From NCBI GenBank assembly GCA_028023455.1, contig JAQFVV010000064.1:2573825-2637824 (forward strand): DNA of 64,000 nucleotides, given 5' to 3'. The notes under the pieces are model-generated. The model had not been told where the DNA came from and did no database searches. It saw only the letters and a list, made by a program, of their open reading frames with translations. Of this stretch, positions 58,901 through 64,000 are shown piece by piece. This DNA comes from Epiperipatus broadwayi (Eukaryota > Onychophora > Udeonychophora > Euonychophora > Peripatidae). The stretch's first letter is position 1. Each line of letters begins with the position of its first letter. A program made the position numbers and the translations under genes.

Positions 58901-59284
58901 CATTTTACATATATCTTAACAAATTTATATGATGCTAACATATAATTATAGAATTGAAATAAGCACCTATATCTTACACAGTTATGTGAACAAAATGTAA
59001 TTATTCTTTTAGCATCTAATATTTTCCTGGGACTAGTTATAACTTCAAACATTTTTAACAAACCCATTTCAGACTGATCACATTCAACATGGTTTAATGG
59101 TCAATTGTTGGATTGTAACATTTATTCTGAAGTAGTTAATTCTTTTAGATAAACCATATTTTCAAACTGAAAGGATTCCACCCTAGCAAAACAAAAAACT
59201 TATACAGATTCAATCCTTACTTTAATCTGAATGTCTGCATTTCTCCTTTATATATATATATAATTGGTACCATGTTGGGTGCCA
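55986..59284. other. spacer between the inverted copies
   Basis: AT-rich DNA with (TA)n(TG)n at 56334-56363 and (TA)n at 56651-56672 and 57897-57916. Open frames here (56163-56369, 57491-57676, 57645-57863, 58879-59067) look like chance. Confidence 0.5.
56334..56363 (+). repeat. (TA)n(TG)n microsatellite
   Basis: Uninterrupted TA then TG dinucleotides, about 30 bp. Confidence 0.9.
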
Positions 59285-60958
59285 ATTATAACAGTCGGGG
59301 TGTAACAGATAATTGGAGTGTCATTGTATCTGCCATACAAGGGCACCCCAGGCTATTGGAACCTGGAAAATTTATATAGTAGGCAGATACGTACTGTTAA
59401 GATCTAATGTTTACATATATATTTTATTACGACTTTCAGCCCATACCACTAGCTCATGGAGATGCAGAGATTTAATATAAAGCCTGCTTAAAAGAAATAT
59501 TTTAATAAAAAAGATTTCCATAAAATAAATAAATAAACTACTGCCAGAAATAACACACACAAAAAAATTTATTGACGCATATATAAATATTTAAAAATTG
59601 AGGAATAAAATTTATCTTGTTTATATTTTAATATTAATTTTTAAATTTAAATTATTATTTTAAACAATCTGCACAGATGGATTTTAATAAGAGTTTGTTT
59701 TATAATGTTGGGTATAGATACACTAAACAGATTCGTTCGAAAAAGAAAATATCCTATAGCCCTTATTTAATCCTAGGACAAAGTTCATAGCCAAACCAAT
59801 GCCAATCTATCTGATATATTGATGTATTCAATGCATCATGAATATGACAGCACAATACCATACTGTCAGGAATGCACATCTCAACAGCATGGTTACAGAG
59901 AAGAAATTGTCTCTCATCCAATATAGGAATGTTACATCTGTCTGGCAAGAACAATAAAAAAAGAAAACTCCATAGAAAGTGATTGCAGTCCTTTTTGCCA
60001 TCTTACTATCCCATTCCATAGGCTAAAGGGGTGATCCAAGGAGCAGGGAATACATCTGCTTCCGATGGTCATTAAGAAATGGGACTTATTTTGCCCAAGT
60101 GCGGTGTATAAGTGATCCTGCACGTAGTGAATCTTCATACTACATTTACTAATTACACCAATATATCCAATACATTAACCCAATTTAACCATGAAACAAC
60201 TAACCCAAAATTAACCCTTTCTTAAACTAACAAACTTAACGAATCTATACAGCCGTCCATACCCAACTTAAATTTAAATATAGTCAAATAATTTAATTAA
60301 CATAACAAAAACAAAAAAAAGAAATGGAAATGAGTAATTAAACATATGCAGAAAAAAATATTAATAACAGATTTTTAATTCTTTAGATCAGATGAGAGCT
60401 CTTATTTTCAATTACTCATTGCAAATTTAGAAAAAGTTCCTATTAGATAAGCAAAAAAAGTTTATACTTTCCAGATTCTGCAGATTTAGAGGTCCATCTT
60501 CATGATCACTTAGTAGATTGTTTGTCCGTTTTTTTAAAAATGAAGCCGCTACTTGCCATTTCTTTTAGTCCATAACTGTCATAGAAAGGCCTTAGCTGGT
60601 TGTCAAGAAATTAAATCTATTCCAGACTCCTACATCGTGAAATCTGCAATACAGCTACAGTTCATATATAGCTTAATAGTCAACATCTCAGACAACAACA
60701 ATTTTTTTTTCTTAAATTCAAATATTTGGGGTTTTATATTTTTATTAGCCTCTTATCAGCAAATTTTCAGATCCATTGGGCAAGACGTCACTAATCCTAG
60801 AATCTCTTTTTTGGTCCATGCTGTGGCTTAGTGCTTCCATTGGTCAAGCTAATTCTTTTTATTCTCTTATCTAATCTTTTAAATTATTGTAAATGCCCCA
60901 AGGGCTAGTTTGCTTTAAAACAATCATTTAATTAAAAAAAAACAATCATTTCCATTTT
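59285..60958 (-). repeat. 1.7-kb unknown repeat, copy B, inverted
   Basis: This is the reverse-complement partner of 54213-55985, about 3.3 kb away. On the minus strand it keeps the same landmarks, including agcttgaccaatggaagc, agtgacgtct, tataaaac, aatttaagttgggtatgg, agatgtgcattcctgacagt and acgtatctgcctact. Substitutions and indels are frequent. It has several short minus-strand frames (59763-60138) but none matches copy A in frame. Confidence 0.7.
60731..60850 (-). promoter_or_regulatory. promoter-like cluster in copy B
   Basis: On the minus strand: CCAAT (about 60841), TGACGT (about 60785-60790) and TATAAAA (about 60731-60738), the same order as in copy A. Confidence 0.45.
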
Positions 60959-63459
60959 CTAAGATTAAACATGATAGAAATCACTTCTATTTTAAAAAAT
61001 ATCAATCTACCTTTTTTACAAAAAAAAATACTTTTATTTTTAAAATAGTTTTTAAAGTTTTCCATCTGTGTGATCTATATATATATGTTAAACAACTTTT
61101 AATTTTCAGTTTTTAAGTTAGTTTTTTTTTCTTTTTAATAAATCAATTTTTATTTACGATCTTTTTATTTTAATTTTAAAATAATGTAACGGCATGTGTG
61201 CCAGTTACAATATATATAATCTTTACACTGCATTATTTACAGTGCTTTTACAAATACTATTATTAGATTTTGCAAAATTTCTAATATCAATCATCAAAAG
61301 AATTTTATATATACTTCAATTAACTCAAAATAGAATTTTAAAAAATGAATATAATCCAATTGCCTTTCATCAATATTACAAAATAATTTAAACAGACCTG
61401 TAATCAAACATGATGAAACTTTAAAGTTTTGTCATTCCTGGTTTTAATTCTCTGAAAATAAAAGTATGCATTCTTCTATTTCAAAACATATAGACCAGTA
61501 TCCTTGAATTTACCTAACTGGTCTTTAATTTTATTTACAATTCTGTGAAAACTAAAACTATCATTTAATATATAAAAAGTAACCCAATCTTTTCAAAATA
61601 TGCAGCTGCAGATCCAAAGGTTCCAACAGCCATTTTGAGAAGAAAGGAGAAGAAGAAACAGTACTTATGAGTCTTTGTGGTAAGCAGACATGGGCATTTG
61701 AGTAATTTTCTATGTTTTCTTTCTTTTTGATACTTCTAACTGAATTTCTATAGATATCCTTTTATCAATTAATATTAGAAGATTGTCTGTGTTGGCAATA
61801 ATTTAACTAGTTTATCAACCAATATTGGCTAAATCCTAAATTAATCGGAAAAGCATTGAAATTTATACCAACCTGATTCAAACTCATGTCATATGCATTA
61901 CGTATATTTATATCTATGATAAGTAAGAATTTTAAAATTATATTTCATTTCTATACTGGAGAAACAAATATAAACAAAAAGATCTCAAATCTATAATAGC
62001 ATACTTCTCATGTTAAAATCCACTGTATTATTAATTATCCACAAGTATAAAGACTTTTTGACCATAGAAGTATTTTTTTTAAAAAAATCCTATCAGTAAT
62101 TGAACTAGAGAATCAAAACTCCTGACTCTCTGCCACATGAATGATAGATCCATTAACATTGTGATGCGATAATTTTTAAAGTTTGGATATATTCACAAAT
62201 AATTGTAAACATAGGTGGTTATCTTTATATTGATTTTATTCAAATCTGAATATCTTTAAATTCCTTGATATTTTAAAATGATTTACAAGCTCTAATTTAA
62301 ATTCATTGGAAGGTTTCTGAAGGTTAGAAATATTGACTGTGAATACTATTTTAAAATCCTTTTACTGAAATTGGAAAATTGGTTTGTTTGTTTATTTATT
62401 AACTTTTGTTTTTTTTTAAGTTTGAATAAAATTTTAAAATTGAGATATAATGTATTTAATTCAACAGTATTGCTTGAAATTTAGTATATAACTATTTAAT
62501 TAATACCAAGCTAATCTGTATAGAAGACTAATCTTTTCAGTAGATTACCTAGTTTCTTAGATATTGAACAGAGGGCAGGAAAATATACTTTTTCTGATCC
62601 TAGTTAAAATTTTTTTTTAGAACTTTCATTTGTTTTAAGTAATTCTTGTGAGAGGGCAGATATAGAGATTTTTTCCTTTCGGGATAATAAAACAATTTTA
62701 ACATTTTAAAATCAATATTTAATAAATTTAAGTTCAATATAATTTTTTGAAATTTTATACATTAGTTGAAAATCTCTATTAAAGTGATTGGAAACATTAA
62801 CATTTTAAATGGGTGATTTAATTTCTTAGATAACAGTGAAACAGTAAGATTCGTATTCGAATCTTAAGTTTCACCTTTTTCTGTTGTCTCTCACTGACCG
62901 ATCTATCCCGCCCAAATTCAAACTTTTTGGTATTGAATTGTGTGTGTAGCAATATTAAAAATGTATAAATATATGTAGAATTCAGCATAAACATGCACAC
63001 ATTTCGATCTCAAATTAAAGGCAATAAATAGGGATAAAATAATATAATTTAGATTTCTTTTAGTTATATAATTTTGTATAATTTTAATCATTTATTTTGG
63101 ATTATAAAGTTCGTATTTATTGCTTTGTTTAAATTTCGTTTAATAATAATTCTAAAAAAATCTGATGTAATATTTAATTAAAAGTTAAAATAATCTTATG
63201 TTTCCTTTTTGTCTTTGAAATTTAAAAGCATCGGTCAGTGATAGATGATAGATTAATTAAAGAAAAATTCCCCAAAATGTAATTAGTAAATGTAAAATGT
63301 AAACAATAGAACGGCAGCTTTCTATAATTAAAACCAACAAAATGCATTGATTATCTTCAGGGCAGATTAAGTAGAACCTAAAAATACCTTAACAAAAAAA
63401 TGTGAAAGATCAAGATAAAAAAAGAGGCCATCTTAGACTTGCTGGAGACATTCACTTAA
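60959..63459. other. AT-rich spacer
   Basis: No gene or repeat is supported. The plus-strand frame 61194-61391 is typical AT-rich translation. Confidence 0.5.
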
Positions 63460-63748
63460 ACTTTAGCTTTGCTCTCGATCACTGAGAGTCTCCAAAAATA
63501 TAAAAATAATTTGTTCCTGCCAAGGTATGACCGAGTAAAGCACCTAGATTATTCTCCATCGGGAGATGGCCTATCGGATGCCGAACTTTCCATTGCCCGT
63601 CATAAATTCACCATGAAGATCTACTGCCTGAAATAAATGAGAAAGCTGCTGCTGCTGTGAAAGTAAATGAAATATCTAAATACAAGAAAGAATTGCCACT
63701 CGTGAACTTTTTGCTACTAAACTAATGGAATCAGAAAACTTCTTATAA
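63460..63748 (+). pseudogene. coding-like segment broken by two frameshifts
   Basis: Three consecutive plus-strand segments read like one polar protein. Frame 1 is LFLPRYDRVKHLDYSPSGDG then LSDAELSIARHKF (to about 63610). Frame 2 is HHEDLLPEINEKAAAAVKVN (about 63610-63680). Frame 3 is IATRELFATKLMESENFL and a stop at 63746-63748. G+C is much higher than around it. Single-base indels near 63610 and 63687 would explain the breaks. It may be a processed pseudogene, or a real last exon with sequence errors. No poly(A) tract directly follows. I do not recognise the protein. Confidence 0.5.
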
Positions 63749-64000
63749 AACAGGTACCTGTCTGTGTTCAAACTCTAGAGTACTCTAATAACATGCTATA
63801 GCTATTCTTCATATTACTTATCTAAATTGTAAAATGTAAAAACTACCATTTGTATAACTAAAATTGAATAATTAACTTAATGTGTAAATTTCTCTAATAA
63901 TCTAGCTTACCTCATTCTATCTTTCTTGGGTGCGTATTTCTAAAATCTACATTTTATCTATATTTATTATTTAATTATTGCATGCTAATAATTGTCTCAA
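63749..64000. other. AT-rich end of window
   Basis: Nothing is recognised after the stop of the preceding coding-like segment. Confidence 0.5.

Overview
This window is AT-rich eukaryotic DNA (by eye about 70-75% A+T) with the texture of an invertebrate animal genome: long gene-poor stretches, many (TA)n, (CA)n and (ATG)n tracts, decayed non-LTR retrotransposons, one Ty3/Gypsy LTR element, tRNA-like dispersed repeats and a foldback element family. No bacterial operon, rRNA or CRISPR array is present. I cannot name the phylum or species from sequence alone.

Layout. 1-2.9 kb: minus-strand non-LTR retrotransposon remains (endonuclease and reverse transcriptase pieces), interrupted at 862-981 by a very GC-rich poly(A)-tailed insertion with a 15-bp target duplication. 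3.4-3.8 kb: short tandem units and a GC-rich island. 5.9-10.7 kb: three truncated 3' ends of one LINE family, two tRNA-like sequences, and the best candidate host gene end (plus-strand exons at 8241-8279 and 9017-9174, then AATAAA). 11-18 kb: a local tandem duplication, a dispersed repeat with TATA-like boxes, foldback elements and half of a long repeat pair whose other copy is at 39.4-40.0 kb. 19-31 kb: mostly AT-rich spacer with foldback copies, a cluster of one dispersed repeat at 26-29 kb, a candidate minus-strand exon (28316-28414) and a reverse-transcriptase relic (30.3-30.8 kb). 31.24-32.18 kb: a diverged tandem array with a period near 125 bp. 32.7-36.1 kb: an LTR retrotransposon with both LTRs and a 5-bp target duplication, which has lost its reverse transcriptase, RNase H and integrase core. 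36-53 kb: spacer, another endonuclease relic (40.5-41.1 kb), the longest foldback element (43377-43781) and several short candidate exons on both strands. 54.2-61.0 kb: two copies of a 1.7-kb unknown repeat in inverted orientation, each with CCAAT, TGACGT and TATA-like motifs in the same order. 63.46-63.75 kb: a broken but coding-like segment that reads through three frames to a stop.

No complete host gene can be built. The candidate exons rest on splice-site shape, open frame and, in places, a nearby poly(A) signal; they need transcript support. The clearest content is mobile DNA and its debris, and the most unusual items are the GC-rich retroinsertion, the inverted 1.7-kb pair, the foldback family, the 125-bp array and the tRNA-like family with a duplicated T-arm segment.
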